This document shows, in pieces, positions 18,044 through 26,058 of a stretch of 50,692 nucleotides of DNA (position 1 is the first letter of the stretch; each line of letters begins with the position of its first letter). A program made the position numbers and the translations under genes. The notes under the pieces were generated by a model, which searched no databases, was not told the DNA's origin, and saw nothing but the letters and a program-made list of their open reading frames with translations. The stretch comes from Elusimicrobiota bacterium (GTDB taxonomy: Bacteria > Elusimicrobiota > Elusimicrobia > UBA1565 > UBA9628): assembly GCA_003452935.1 (NCBI GenBank), contig DMMY01000032.1, positions 1 through 50,692 on the forward strand. Reading direction: 5' to 3'.

Positions 18044-18865
18044 ATGAGGCTATCGCTCCTGACGGCCGCGGCCGCGTTTTTGAGCGGCTGCGTTTCCGTG
18101 CCCGGCGCTTCGGATGAGGACCATTTGGCGCGGCGTTCCGCCATAACCGGCGAGGCCTTCCCCGGGCTCGATGAGGGTTTTTCCGAGCAGACGAGCCTGC
18201 ATTTCCTGGTGCGCTCCTATGGCGAGGGGCGGGCCAGGCAGACCGCGGACATCGCCGAGGCGGCTTACAGCCGCATCATGGTCGACACCGGCCTGGCTTC
18301 CTTCAAGCCGCTGGGCGGGCTTTACAAGATCGTGCTGTACGCCAACGCCGAGGAATACCGCAAGAAAACTTCCCAACCTTCCTGGGCCGCCGCTATTTCC
18401 GTGGGAAACGCCGTTTATTCCTATGAGGGAGCCCATCTGGATCGCGTCCTGTCCCACGAGTTGACTCATCTGATTTATTACGAATATATAGGCCGGGTCG
18501 TGCCCGAACAGCGTTGGCTCGCCGAGGGGCTGGCCGTTTATGAAGAGCACAAGGCGGGGCAGCCTCCATCCGGAGGCTCCGCTCCTCCTCAGCCGCCCTG
18601 GCCCGCCGGCTGGCAGCCTTTGTCCTTGGAGTCCCTGATCCTGATGGCACCGGCCTCGGAGCGCGATTACACGGTCAACGCTTGGTATGCCCAGGCCGAG
18701 AGCATGGTCCGGTTCATGATCGAGCGGGGCGGCCGCATAGGCTTTGCGCAGTTCCTGGCGGCGCTGAGGCAGGACGCGGCCTTCGACCGCGCCATCGCCG
18801 GCGCATTCCCCGGGGTCTGGTCGAGCCTGGCGGATCTTTACCAGGCTTGGAGCAAGAGCCAATGA
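18044..18865 (+). CDS. HEXXH metallopeptidase-like lipoprotein
   Basis: A 273-residue protein. The lipobox L-S-G-C places the lipidated Cys at C16. The zinc site is HELTH (H138, E139, H142) followed by exactly 18 residues and then E161 in LAEGLAVY. This is the HEXXH-X18-E pattern of gluzincins (M1-like, 'peptidase MA' type). It is much shorter than an aminopeptidase, so it may act on envelope proteins or be a binding protein. No ribosome site is visible; AT-rich TTGTAAACTTTTT precedes the ATG. It overlaps the P-ATPase gene by 4 bases. Confidence 0.82.
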   Translation: MRLSLLTAAAAFLSGCVSVPGASDEDHLARRSAITGEAFPGLDEGFSEQTSLHFLVRSYGEGRARQTADIAEAAYSRIMVDTGLASFKPLGGLYKIVLYANAEEYRKKTSQPSWAAAISVGNAVYSYEGAHLDRVLSHELTHLIYYEYIGRVVPEQRWLAEGLAVYEEHKAGQPPSGGSAPPQPPWPAGWQPLSLESLILMAPASERDYTVNAWYAQAESMVRFMIERGGRIGFAQFLAALRQDAAFDRAIAGAFPGVWSSLADLYQAWSKSQ

Positions 18866-21117
18866 GCAGCGCCCCGGCGCCGGGCCGCGCGGGCGACGGA
18901 GCCCGCGCCTTGCCCGAGTCCAAGCCTCGCACCGTGGTCCTGCCCGTGCGCGGCATGCACTGCGCCTCTTGCGTGGCCAAGGTGGAGGCGGCGGTCAGCG
19001 CCCTCTCGGGAGTGAATTCCGTCAGCGTGGACCTTCCCTCCCGGACCGTGGCCGTTTCTTTCGTTCCGATTCCGGGACGCTTCGGAGTCAGGGAACTGCG
19101 GCGGGCGATAGAGAAGGCGGGCTACGACGTCCTGGGCGAGTCCGAGTCGCGCGCGAACGCCGAGCATCTCAGCCTCCTGGCGCAGCAGGAGGAGCAGCGG
19201 GTCCTGCTCAGGCGCCTGCAATGGAGCCTGTTCTTCGCCATTCCTCTTTTCTTTTCCGACTGGTTCAACCTCTCTCCCTATACCAGGCTGCTTTTGGCCA
19301 TTCCTCTCCAGGTTTGGGGCGGGTGGCATTTCCACGAAGGCCTGGGCCGAAGCCTGCTGCGCCGCAGCGCGGACATGAACACCCTTGTATCCTTGAGCAC
19401 ATGGGCGGCTTTCCTTTTCAGCGCTTACGTCACGCTTCTGCCCGAGACCTTGCCCATGGCCGCGCGCCAGACGCAATGGGACGCCGTGGCCGGGCTTGTG
19501 ACCCTGGTCACCTTGGGGCGATGGCTCGAGGCCAAGACCCGCGGCAAGACCAACGACGCCGTCGTCAAGCTCATGCGCATCGCGCCGAAGACCTCGCGCG
19601 TCATGCGCGACGGCCGGGAGGAAACCGTCCCCATCGCCGAAGTCGAGGTGGGAGAGACGGTGCTGGTCCGGCCCGGCGAACAGATCGGCCTTGACGGCAC
19701 GGTCATCGGGGGCGATTCCACGGTGGACGAATCCTTGCTGACCGGGGAGAGCCTGCCGGTGGAGAAGTCGCCGGGATCGACGGTCTGGGGCGGGACCATC
19801 AATAAGACCGGATCTCTCGACATCCGGGTGGCCAAGCCCGGATCCGAATCCGCGCTGTCCCGCATCGTGGAGGCGGTGCGCATCAGCCAGGCGACCAAGC
19901 CCCGCATCCAGCGCTTCGTGGACCGCGTCGCCTCGGTCTTTGTTCCGGTCGCAATCCTGCTGGCCGTGACCAGCGCCGTGCTCTGGGCGGTCTATGGCCC
20001 GGAGCCCAAGGTCGTTTTCGCCTTGACCTGCCTGGTCTCGGTTTTCGCCGTGGCGTGCCCCTGCGCCCTGGGCTTGGCCACTCCCCTGGCTATCGTGGCC
20101 GGGATGGGCCGCGCGGCCGAGATGGGAGTCTTCATCCGAAACGCCGACGTGCTCGAAGACGTCGGCCGGCTCGACGTGGTCCTTTTTGACAAGACCGGGA
20201 CTCTGACCGAGGGCCATCCCCGGGTGGTGGATACCATTCAGGTTTATGGAACTCGCGACGAGATGCTCTCCTACGCCCTCGCCGCCGAGCAGCGTTCCGA
20301 GCATCCTTTCGCGGCCGCGGTGGTGGCCTATGCCAAGGCTTTGGGAGTGGCGGCCGCCAAGGTGGACGCTTTCGAGGCCTTTCCCGGCCGCGGAGTGCTG
20401 ATCGCGAGCTCCGGCCGGAGCGTGCGCGCGGGCAGTCTGGCGTGGCTGAGGGAAAACGGTGCTCCGGTGCCGCCTGAGTACGCGGCGCGCTTCCTTGAGG
20501 CCGCGGGCTCGGTCCTGGGCGTGGCCGTGGACGGCAATTTCCTGGGAGCCTTCGTCCTTTCCGATACCCTGAGGCCCTCGGCCAAGGCCACGGTTCAGGC
20601 GCTCAAGGACATGGGCTTGGAGGTCTATCTGGTTTCGGGGGACCGAAATGCCGTCGCTTATCGCATCGCGGAATCTGTGGGCATCGGCACGGTCTTCGCC
20701 GAGGTCTTGCCCGAGGACAAGGTCAAGACGGTCGAACGCCTCCAATCCGAGGGCAAGCGCGTGGCCATGGTCGGGGAAGGCTTCAACGACGCCCCGGCCC
20801 TGAGCGCGGCGGACATCGGCATCTCCCTGGCCTCGGGAACGGACATCGCCACCGAGGCGGCGGATATGACCCTCATCAATCCCGATCTGGCGACCTTGGC
20901 CTCGGCCATACGCCTCAGCCAAAAGATCCGCAGGGTCATTTGGGAGAATCTTTTTTGGGCTTTCGCCTATAACCTTCTCCTCATTCCCATCGCGGCCGGA
21001 GCCCTCTATCCTTATTTCGGGGTTCTGCTCAAGCCCGCCTTTGCCGGCGGAGCCATGGCGCTCTCGTCGATCTCCGTGGCCCTTAATTCCCTGCGCTTGC
21101 GGAGGAAGAAAATATGA
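18862..21117 (+). CDS. copA: Cu(I)-type P1B ATPase
   Basis: A 751-residue heavy-metal pump. One N-terminal HMA domain has GMHCASC (about residues 31-37). Eight TM helices are expected, with the ion site CPC in VACPCALGLATP (about residue 399). The actuator motif is LLTGESLPVEKS, the phosphorylation site D443 lies in DKTGT, and SEHP gives the nucleotide-binding HP motif. The hinge motif reads VGEGFNDAP instead of the usual GDGxNDxP, so the first Asp is Glu. The ATG at 18862 overlaps the previous stop; a longer frame from 18682 only shadows the lipoprotein gene. CPC plus GMxCxxC suggests Cu(I) or Ag(I) export. Confidence 0.93.
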   Translation: MSSAPAPGRAGDGARALPESKPRTVVLPVRGMHCASCVAKVEAAVSALSGVNSVSVDLPSRTVAVSFVPIPGRFGVRELRRAIEKAGYDVLGESESRANAEHLSLLAQQEEQRVLLRRLQWSLFFAIPLFFSDWFNLSPYTRLLLAIPLQVWGGWHFHEGLGRSLLRRSADMNTLVSLSTWAAFLFSAYVTLLPETLPMAARQTQWDAVAGLVTLVTLGRWLEAKTRGKTNDAVVKLMRIAPKTSRVMRDGREETVPIAEVEVGETVLVRPGEQIGLDGTVIGGDSTVDESLLTGESLPVEKSPGSTVWGGTINKTGSLDIRVAKPGSESALSRIVEAVRISQATKPRIQRFVDRVASVFVPVAILLAVTSAVLWAVYGPEPKVVFALTCLVSVFAVACPCALGLATPLAIVAGMGRAAEMGVFIRNADVLEDVGRLDVVLFDKTGTLTEGHPRVVDTIQVYGTRDEMLSYALAAEQRSEHPFAAAVVAYAKALGVAAAKVDAFEAFPGRGVLIASSGRSVRAGSLAWLRENGAPVPPEYAARFLEAAGSVLGVAVDGNFLGAFVLSDTLRPSAKATVQALKDMGLEVYLVSGDRNAVAYRIAESVGIGTVFAEVLPEDKVKTVERLQSEGKRVAMVGEGFNDAPALSAADIGISLASGTDIATEAADMTLINPDLATLASAIRLSQKIRRVIWENLFWAFAYNLLLIPIAAGALYPYFGVLLKPAFAGGAMALSSISVALNSLRLRRKKI

Positions 21118-21503
21118 AGAAGAGACTGACTTATGGTTATCAGCCCGAGCTGGCGCTCTCCGGGGCTGACGCGGCCCTGCCGCCTATCGAGACCTGGCCC
21201 AACCAGCATCGCGGCTACGAGATCCGCATTGAGTGTCCTGAGTTCACTTCGGTATGCCCCAAGACCAAGCTCCCGGATTTCGGGACCTTGGCGCTGACCT
21301 ACGAGCCGGATCGACTCTGCCTGGAACTCAAGTCCTTCAAGTATTACCTGCTGGGCTACCGCAACATGGGCATTTTCTACGAGAACGCGGTCAACCGCAT
21401 CATCGACGACGTGGCCCGGGCCGCCAAGCCCGTGTGGGTGGAGCTGGTGGGCTCTTTTACGACTCGCGGCGGCATGCGCTCCGTGATCACGGCCCGCCGA
21501 TAG
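21114..21503 (+). CDS. queF: NADPH-dependent 7-cyano-7-deazaguanine reductase QueF
   Basis: A 129-residue short-type (YkvM-like) QueF that reduces preQ0 to preQ1 in queuosine synthesis. The catalytic Cys is C48 in FTSVCPKTKLPDFG, with D55 as the proton donor. The NADPH/substrate signature ELKSFKYYLLGYRNMGIFYE follows at residues 71-90. It overlaps copA by 4 bases. No queC, queD or queE is in the window, so the rest of the pathway must be elsewhere. Confidence 0.95.
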   Translation: MKKRLTYGYQPELALSGADAALPPIETWPNQHRGYEIRIECPEFTSVCPKTKLPDFGTLALTYEPDRLCLELKSFKYYLLGYRNMGIFYENAVNRIIDDVARAAKPVWVELVGSFTTRGGMRSVITARR

Positions 21504-21510
21504 CGGTGTG

Positions 21511-21626
21511 TAACGTTGCCGGAGATTGCCTTTTTCAACTTATTTGGAATTGTTTTCTTTTTTCGAAGCTGCAAGACTTCGCAAGAAAGTTCAATAAGTC
21601 CAACAAGGTGATCTCCGGCACCGTTA
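21511..21626. repeat. MITE-like imperfect inverted repeat
   Basis: The left arm (21511-21548) contains TAACGTTGCCGGAGATTGCC. The right arm (21590-21626) contains GATCTCCGGCACCGTTA in opposite orientation. About 30 of the outer bases pair with few mismatches, and a small hairpin (CGAAG/CTTCG, 21564-21581) sits inside. The right end supplies the stop codon of the minus-strand radical SAM gene. A related arm occurs at 46570-46605. It may also terminate both convergent genes. No transposase is present. Confidence 0.7.
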
Positions 21627-23633
21627 TTTCGGCACTGCCACGCAGGCGAAGAAGTCGTGCCTTACTTCATAGCGGTCCCGGCGGGTGTTGCCCAGCTGCA
21701 GCAGTTCTAGAAACCGGTTGCGCGCCTGCTCCCGGTGCTCCGGTTTGACGGCGTTGTGATAGGCGGTGCCTGCCCCGGATTTGAGCAGGTGCTCCAGGAC
21801 ATCATGGGGCGAGGAGCAAGTGAAGACGACTTGGCCTTCGTAGAGGTTGTCGGGGCGCAACCCGGCAGCGGCAAGCTCCTCTTCCAGGCGGCTGCGCGAT
21901 GGAAAATCGAAAGCTACGTTCATGTCGAGAAATTCCGGGTTCTGGGAGCCGATCAGATGGAACAGCTCGAGTTCCCGTCGCGGGGAGTCCTCCTGGTGGA
22001 CTATGAAGGCGAGTCTGCCGGAGGGCGTCAGGGCTGCGGCCGCGGCCTTGAGGAAGGGCGCGATGGGTATGTAGCCGAGGACCCAGCTGCTGAAGATGAT
22101 GTCGAAGCTGCCGCTGCGGCGCAGGAACTCTAGGGCGTCGCCTTCGACGAATTGCACCTTTGCCGCGGCCGTGGCCGGTATTTTTTGGCGCGCCAGGGCG
22201 AGCATTTTCGGAGAGAGGTCGACGGCCAAGATCGAGCCTGTCGCGCCCAGGCGTTGGCACATCCGGATCGTGGCGTGTCCCGTGCCGCAGCCCGCTTCAA
22301 AAACGCGCTCGGTCCCTTTCCAGGGGAGTTTCGCGACAAGTTCGTCGACCGGTTTGCCCGCCTCGCTAACCCAGAAGGCGTCGTAGTCCGGATAAATGGC
22401 GTCGTAGGCGGCCTTTAATTCGTCGCCTGAGACGTCGGCCTTCGCCTCGGCGCGGACCTGAAAAAAGCGGGGAAGATCATGCTGCTTGGGGAGATGCCTT
22501 TCGCATAATTCTTCCGTGACTTCCGGAGGCGTCGGGACGGCTTGGCCCGGGATATGCTGGGCGAGCATGTGGCCGACGCATGAAGGCCGGGGTTTCTGAA
22601 AATAACGGCCCATGCGCTCGAGGATGTCCGTCAGCGGGGCGTCGGCGATGTTCCCGAAGGAAAGGGGAACGAAGTTGCAGGGGGAGACCTCTCCGCTGCC
22701 GTCGATGTAAAGATGCGTCAGCCCCGCGCCGCAGCCGAAGGCCTCGGGCGATTCCACGTAGGCCAGGCAGGAGAGGATGGGCAGTTCCTCTTCCTGCGCG
22801 GCGGCGCGCTGATAATCCAGGATTCGCTTGGCGTCCTCGGCCGAGAGCCGGGATTGCTCCTGTCCCTGGAGCCGGCCCACGGGACAGGGTTCGAGCAGGT
22901 GGACCTCGTAGGCTCCGGCTTTTCTGGCCAGCTGCAGGAAACGCCAGAAGCGTTCGCGCTGCAAAAGCCCGGAGTTGGCGACGGTGACGACATAGGAATA
23001 GAGCCCCAGCATCCGGCTCATATGGACCGCGTCGAGGGCCGTGCGAAAGGCGCCGGCATGGCCGCGCAAGCGGTCGTGCTCCGCCTCGTTTTCCGAGTCC
23101 AGGCTGACGCCGACCGCGAAGAGCCCCCGGTCCTTGAGGGCTTGGACGCGCTCCGGCGTAAGGCCGAAACCGGTGGTTCCCAGGGAGAGAGAGAATTTTT
23201 CGTCGAAGAGCGATACGATATCCTCGAGGTCCGGCCGCAGCAGGGGCTCTCCTCCGGTCAGGTTGACGCAGACCGCGCCGAGCTTGCCCAACTCGCCGGC
23301 CAGCGCGCGCAACCGCTGCAAAGGGACGTCCTTCTGGCTGCGTCCGGCGTTATAGCAATGCCAGCAATTATAAGAGCAGCGGTTGGTCAGGGCGAGCGTG
23401 ACCGAATGCAGGCGGGGTTCGCCTCCGGCCGCCACCTGGATAAAGCCCTCGGCGAAGCGGTCAAAGGCCGGGCTTGGGTAGGGGGGAAAGTTCGTGTTCA
23501 CGACGAACTTGTCGCCGTAGCGGATGACTTTCTCCCGGGCCAGATATTCCTTGAAGAAGGCCGCCACGCCGGGATGCAGCTTGGTGAAGGGGGGTTTTGT
23601 CGCTACATCCCTGAAGAATTGATCTCCGCGCAT
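21624..23633 (-). CDS. Radical SAM/SPASM-like enzyme fused to a SAM methyltransferase
   Basis: A 669-residue fusion. The N-terminal half is a radical SAM enzyme with C86-x3-C90-x2-C93 (TNRCSYNCWHC) for the 4Fe-4S cluster and NLTGGEPLLRPD for SAM binding. A SPASM/twitch-like Cys set follows (GCGAG, SPCNF, SCVGH). From about residue 430 a class I methyltransferase begins, with VFEAGCGTGHATI as the SAM motif and ILAVDLSPKML next. Such enzymes often modify peptides or cofactors; no precursor peptide is evident nearby. I chose ATG 23633, with GGAGG 7 bases upstream, over a longer frame to 23717. Its C-terminus ends in the inverted repeat. Confidence 0.87.
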   Translation of the reverse strand: MRGDQFFRDVATKPPFTKLHPGVAAFFKEYLAREKVIRYGDKFVVNTNFPPYPSPAFDRFAEGFIQVAAGGEPRLHSVTLALTNRCSYNCWHCYNAGRSQKDVPLQRLRALAGELGKLGAVCVNLTGGEPLLRPDLEDIVSLFDEKFSLSLGTTGFGLTPERVQALKDRGLFAVGVSLDSENEAEHDRLRGHAGAFRTALDAVHMSRMLGLYSYVVTVANSGLLQRERFWRFLQLARKAGAYEVHLLEPCPVGRLQGQEQSRLSAEDAKRILDYQRAAAQEEELPILSCLAYVESPEAFGCGAGLTHLYIDGSGEVSPCNFVPLSFGNIADAPLTDILERMGRYFQKPRPSCVGHMLAQHIPGQAVPTPPEVTEELCERHLPKQHDLPRFFQVRAEAKADVSGDELKAAYDAIYPDYDAFWVSEAGKPVDELVAKLPWKGTERVFEAGCGTGHATIRMCQRLGATGSILAVDLSPKMLALARQKIPATAAAKVQFVEGDALEFLRRSGSFDIIFSSWVLGYIPIAPFLKAAAAALTPSGRLAFIVHQEDSPRRELELFHLIGSQNPEFLDMNVAFDFPSRSRLEEELAAAGLRPDNLYEGQVVFTCSSPHDVLEHLLKSGAGTAYHNAVKPEHREQARNRFLELLQLGNTRRDRYEVRHDFFACVAVPK

Positions 23634-24017
23634 GTCTGCCTCCGTGGTGACGGGCCGCTGCAGGAAAGATACATAATCGAGACTTGCCGGGCAATCTGCC
23701 CGCCGCGAAACTGGCACGCTGCCAATTTCCCCTAATATGCTTTTTGGCGATAAGAATGTCCAGGGTGCCGGTCCTGGAGAAACAGAAATGAAGGATCGCG
23801 CGATATCCCTGTTGTGGCGGGGGTGGTGAAATTTGCAGCCTTATCATTCCGGCTGGGCCGGCCCCATTCATTGAGCGCCTTTTAGAATGAATTTCAATAA
23901 TTCTTGAAAATTTATTTTCTTGAAACAACAATTATATAACCTAATATGCTGAAGGAATTGATTTGGGAAAATGAGGGTTGAATATCCAAGAGCATTTTGA
24001 TATCTTTTTTGCGCCTG
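23634..24017. other. Gene-free AT-rich stretch upstream of the tRNA-Val repeats
   Basis: No credible coding region. It contains the leader of the radical SAM gene (minus strand). A small palindrome TGGCACGCTGCCA lies near 23713, and CCTAATATGCT occurs twice (about 23730 and 23939). Base composition becomes clearly AT-rich after about 23880, unlike the flanking genes, which may mark inserted or decayed DNA. Confidence 0.5.
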
Positions 24018-24143
24018 CGTTTGGTTTTTGCCCAGTTGGCGCAGTGGTAGCGCCCTGGGAAAGTATGACAACGTCGTTTGGTTTTTGCCCAGTTGGCGCA
24101 GTGGTAGTGCCCTGGGAAAGTATGACAACGTCGTTTGGTTTTT
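24018..24143 (+). repeat. Two tandem 57-bp units carrying a partial tRNA-Val, plus the start of a third
   Basis: Units begin at 24018, 24075 and 24132 (CGTTTGG in each). Units 1 and 2 each hold the first 24 bases of the downstream tRNA-Val, at 24030 and 24087 (unit 2 with one change, TAGTGC). Then comes CCTGGGAAAG, as if the anticodon loop had been cut out, and a spacer ending GACAACGT. The third unit runs into the intact tRNA. Confidence 0.85.
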
Positions 24144-24218
24144 GCCCAGTTGGCGCAGTGGTAGCGCGTTCCCTTGACATGGGAAAGGTCATAGGTTCAA
24201 ATCCTATACTGGGCACCA
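24144..24218 (+). tRNA. tRNA-Val (GAC anticodon), CCA encoded
   Basis: The acceptor stem GCCCAGT pairs with ACTGGGC. The D-arm has GCGC-AGTGGTA-GCGC and the anticodon stem TTCCC/GGGAA holds the loop TTGACAT with anticodon GAC. The T-arm is ATAGG-TTCAAAT-CCTAT. Discriminator A and CCA are encoded. A T-run follows directly, probably ending transcription. thrS starts 34 bases later. Confidence 0.96.
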
Positions 24219-24252
24219 CTTTTTTTATCAGCGACCTTCGGAGACCGTGACC

Positions 24253-26058
24253 ATGGGCGAGCCCTCTAAGACTGCGGCGAGCGAAAACGCGCGAGCTTGC
24301 GCCTTGTCAGGCGCGGAGCTCGAGACCATGCGCCATTCGACCGCCCATGTTCTGGCCCAGGCCGTGGTGGCGCTTTTTCCCGGCACCAAGCTGGGCATCG
24401 GCCCGGCCATCGAGAACGGCTTCTACTATGATTTCGACTGCCCCCACCATTTCGTGCCCGAGGACCTGCCCCGCATCGAGGAGCGCATGCGCCAGATCGT
24501 GGCCGAGGGCCAACCCTTCCTGCGCCGGCAGGCCTCCAAGGCCGAGGCCCATGAACTGCTTTCCCGCGCCGGCGAAAAACTCAAGCTGGAACTCCTGGCT
24601 GATCTTAAGGACGACGCGGTGACCTTCTATGACAACGGCCCTTTCACGGACATGTGCCGCGGACCCCACGTCGCCGACACGGGCCAGATACGCCACTTCA
24701 AGCTGACTTCCATCGCCGGGGCGTATTGGCGCGGAGACGAGAAGCGTCCCATGCTTCAGCGCCTCTACGGCATAGCCTTTTCCACGGCCGAGGAGTTGGA
24801 AGCCCATCTCAAGCTGCAGGAGGAGGCGGCCAAGCGCGACCATCGCCGTTTGGGCAAGTCGCTGGGCATCTTCTTCTTTGACGAGGACGTGGGCCCGGGG
24901 CTGCCCCTGTGGCTGCCCAACGGAGCGGTCATCATCGAGGAACTGGAGTCCTTGGCCAAGTCCACGGAGGCCGCCGCGGGCTATCTGCGGGTCAAGACCC
25001 CGCACATCTGCAAGGAGAGCATGTACCTGCGCAGCGGACATCTGCCCTACTATCAGGACAGCATGTTCCCGCCCATGGAGTTCGAGGGAGTCAAATACTA
25101 CCTCAAGCCCATGAACTGCCCCCATCACCACAAGATATTCGCCTCCGAGCTGCGCAGCTACCGCGACCTTCCCTTGCGCCTGGCCGAGTACGGGACCTGC
25201 TACCGCTATGAGCAGTCCGGGGAGCTCTTCGGCCTCATGCGCGTGCGCTCCATGCAGATGAACGACGCCCATATCTATTGCGGCGTGGAGCAGTTCGAGG
25301 AGGAATTCCTCGCGGTCTGCCGGATGTACCTGGAATATTTCCGGATTTTCGGGATCGACAAATACGTCATGCGCCTGAGCCTGCATGGGGCCGAGGGGCT
25401 GGGGAAAAAGTACGTCAATGAGCCCGAGCTCTGGAAGCGGACCGAGGAGATGGTCCTTCGCGCGGTCAAGCACGGCGGCATCGAATACGTTTCCGTTCCC
25501 AACGAAGCGGCTTTCTACGGGCCAAAAATCGACGTGCAGGTCTGGAGCGCCATCGGCAAGGAATTCACCCTGGCCACCAACCAGGTGGACTTCGCCGTGC
25601 CGCGGCGCTTCGAACTGACTTACAGGAACCGCGAAGGCCGCGAGGAGACGCCCCTGTGCATACACCGGGCGCCCCTGGGCACGCACGAGCGCTTCGTCGG
25701 GTTTCTTTTGGAGCATTACGCCGGCGTCTTTCCGTTGTGGCTCTCGCCCGTCCAGGTCAAGATTTTGACCGTGAGCATGCAGGTCATCGAGCCGGCCGCG
25801 AGGCTGGCCAAGTCCCTGGAGAGCGCGGGCCTGCGCGCGCGGCTGGACGCGCGCGACGAGAAGGTCGGGGCCAAGGTGCGCGACGCCACCATGGAGAAGG
25901 TTCCCTACATGGTGGTTCTGGGGCCGAAGGACGTGGTCGCCGGCGCCTTGTCCGTGCGGCTGCGCGACGGCCGGCAGGTCGGCGGAGTCAAGGAGGACGA
26001 ATTTGTGGCGAGGCTCAAGCGGGAGATCTCCGAAAAGAGGGCAACTCCATCATGGTAA
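24253..26058 (+). CDS. thrS: Threonyl-tRNA synthetase lacking the TGS domain
   Basis: A 601-residue class II synthetase that charges tRNA-Thr. The editing domain is intact, with HSTAH near residue 32 and CRGPHV. The catalytic core has the zinc ligand Cys in MNCPHHHKIF, motif 2 in YRYEQSGELFGLMRVR and motif 3 around HRAPLGTHERF. A C-terminal anticodon-binding domain begins near residue 500. Only about 30 residues precede the editing domain, so the usual N-terminal TGS domain of about 60 residues is missing. ATG 24253 has GGAGA 8 bases upstream; GTG 24247 is too close to it. Its end overlaps the cluster B TPR gene by 7 bases. Confidence 0.95.
   Translation: MGEPSKTAASENARACALSGAELETMRHSTAHVLAQAVVALFPGTKLGIGPAIENGFYYDFDCPHHFVPEDLPRIEERMRQIVAEGQPFLRRQASKAEAHELLSRAGEKLKLELLADLKDDAVTFYDNGPFTDMCRGPHVADTGQIRHFKLTSIAGAYWRGDEKRPMLQRLYGIAFSTAEELEAHLKLQEEAAKRDHRRLGKSLGIFFFDEDVGPGLPLWLPNGAVIIEELESLAKSTEAAAGYLRVKTPHICKESMYLRSGHLPYYQDSMFPPMEFEGVKYYLKPMNCPHHHKIFASELRSYRDLPLRLAEYGTCYRYEQSGELFGLMRVRSMQMNDAHIYCGVEQFEEEFLAVCRMYLEYFRIFGIDKYVMRLSLHGAEGLGKKYVNEPELWKRTEEMVLRAVKHGGIEYVSVPNEAAFYGPKIDVQVWSAIGKEFTLATNQVDFAVPRRFELTYRNREGREETPLCIHRAPLGTHERFVGFLLEHYAGVFPLWLSPVQVKILTVSMQVIEPAARLAKSLESAGLRARLDARDEKVGAKVRDATMEKVPYMVVLGPKDVVAGALSVRLRDGRQVGGVKEDEFVARLKREISEKRATPSW

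Noticed and set aside
23705..23722. Sigma54-like promoter (TGGCACG)
   Set aside because: The required TTGC element at the correct spacing is absent; it is better read as a small palindrome.
23978..24250. 90-codon frame with a repeated peptide (and its reverse-strand counterparts)
   Set aside because: The repeat comes from the tandem partial tRNA-Val units and the tRNA itself, so it is not a protein gene.
24219..24252. T-box or attenuator before thrS
   Set aside because: The gap between tRNA-Val and thrS is only 34 bases and holds a T-run but no T-box sequence or specifier stem.
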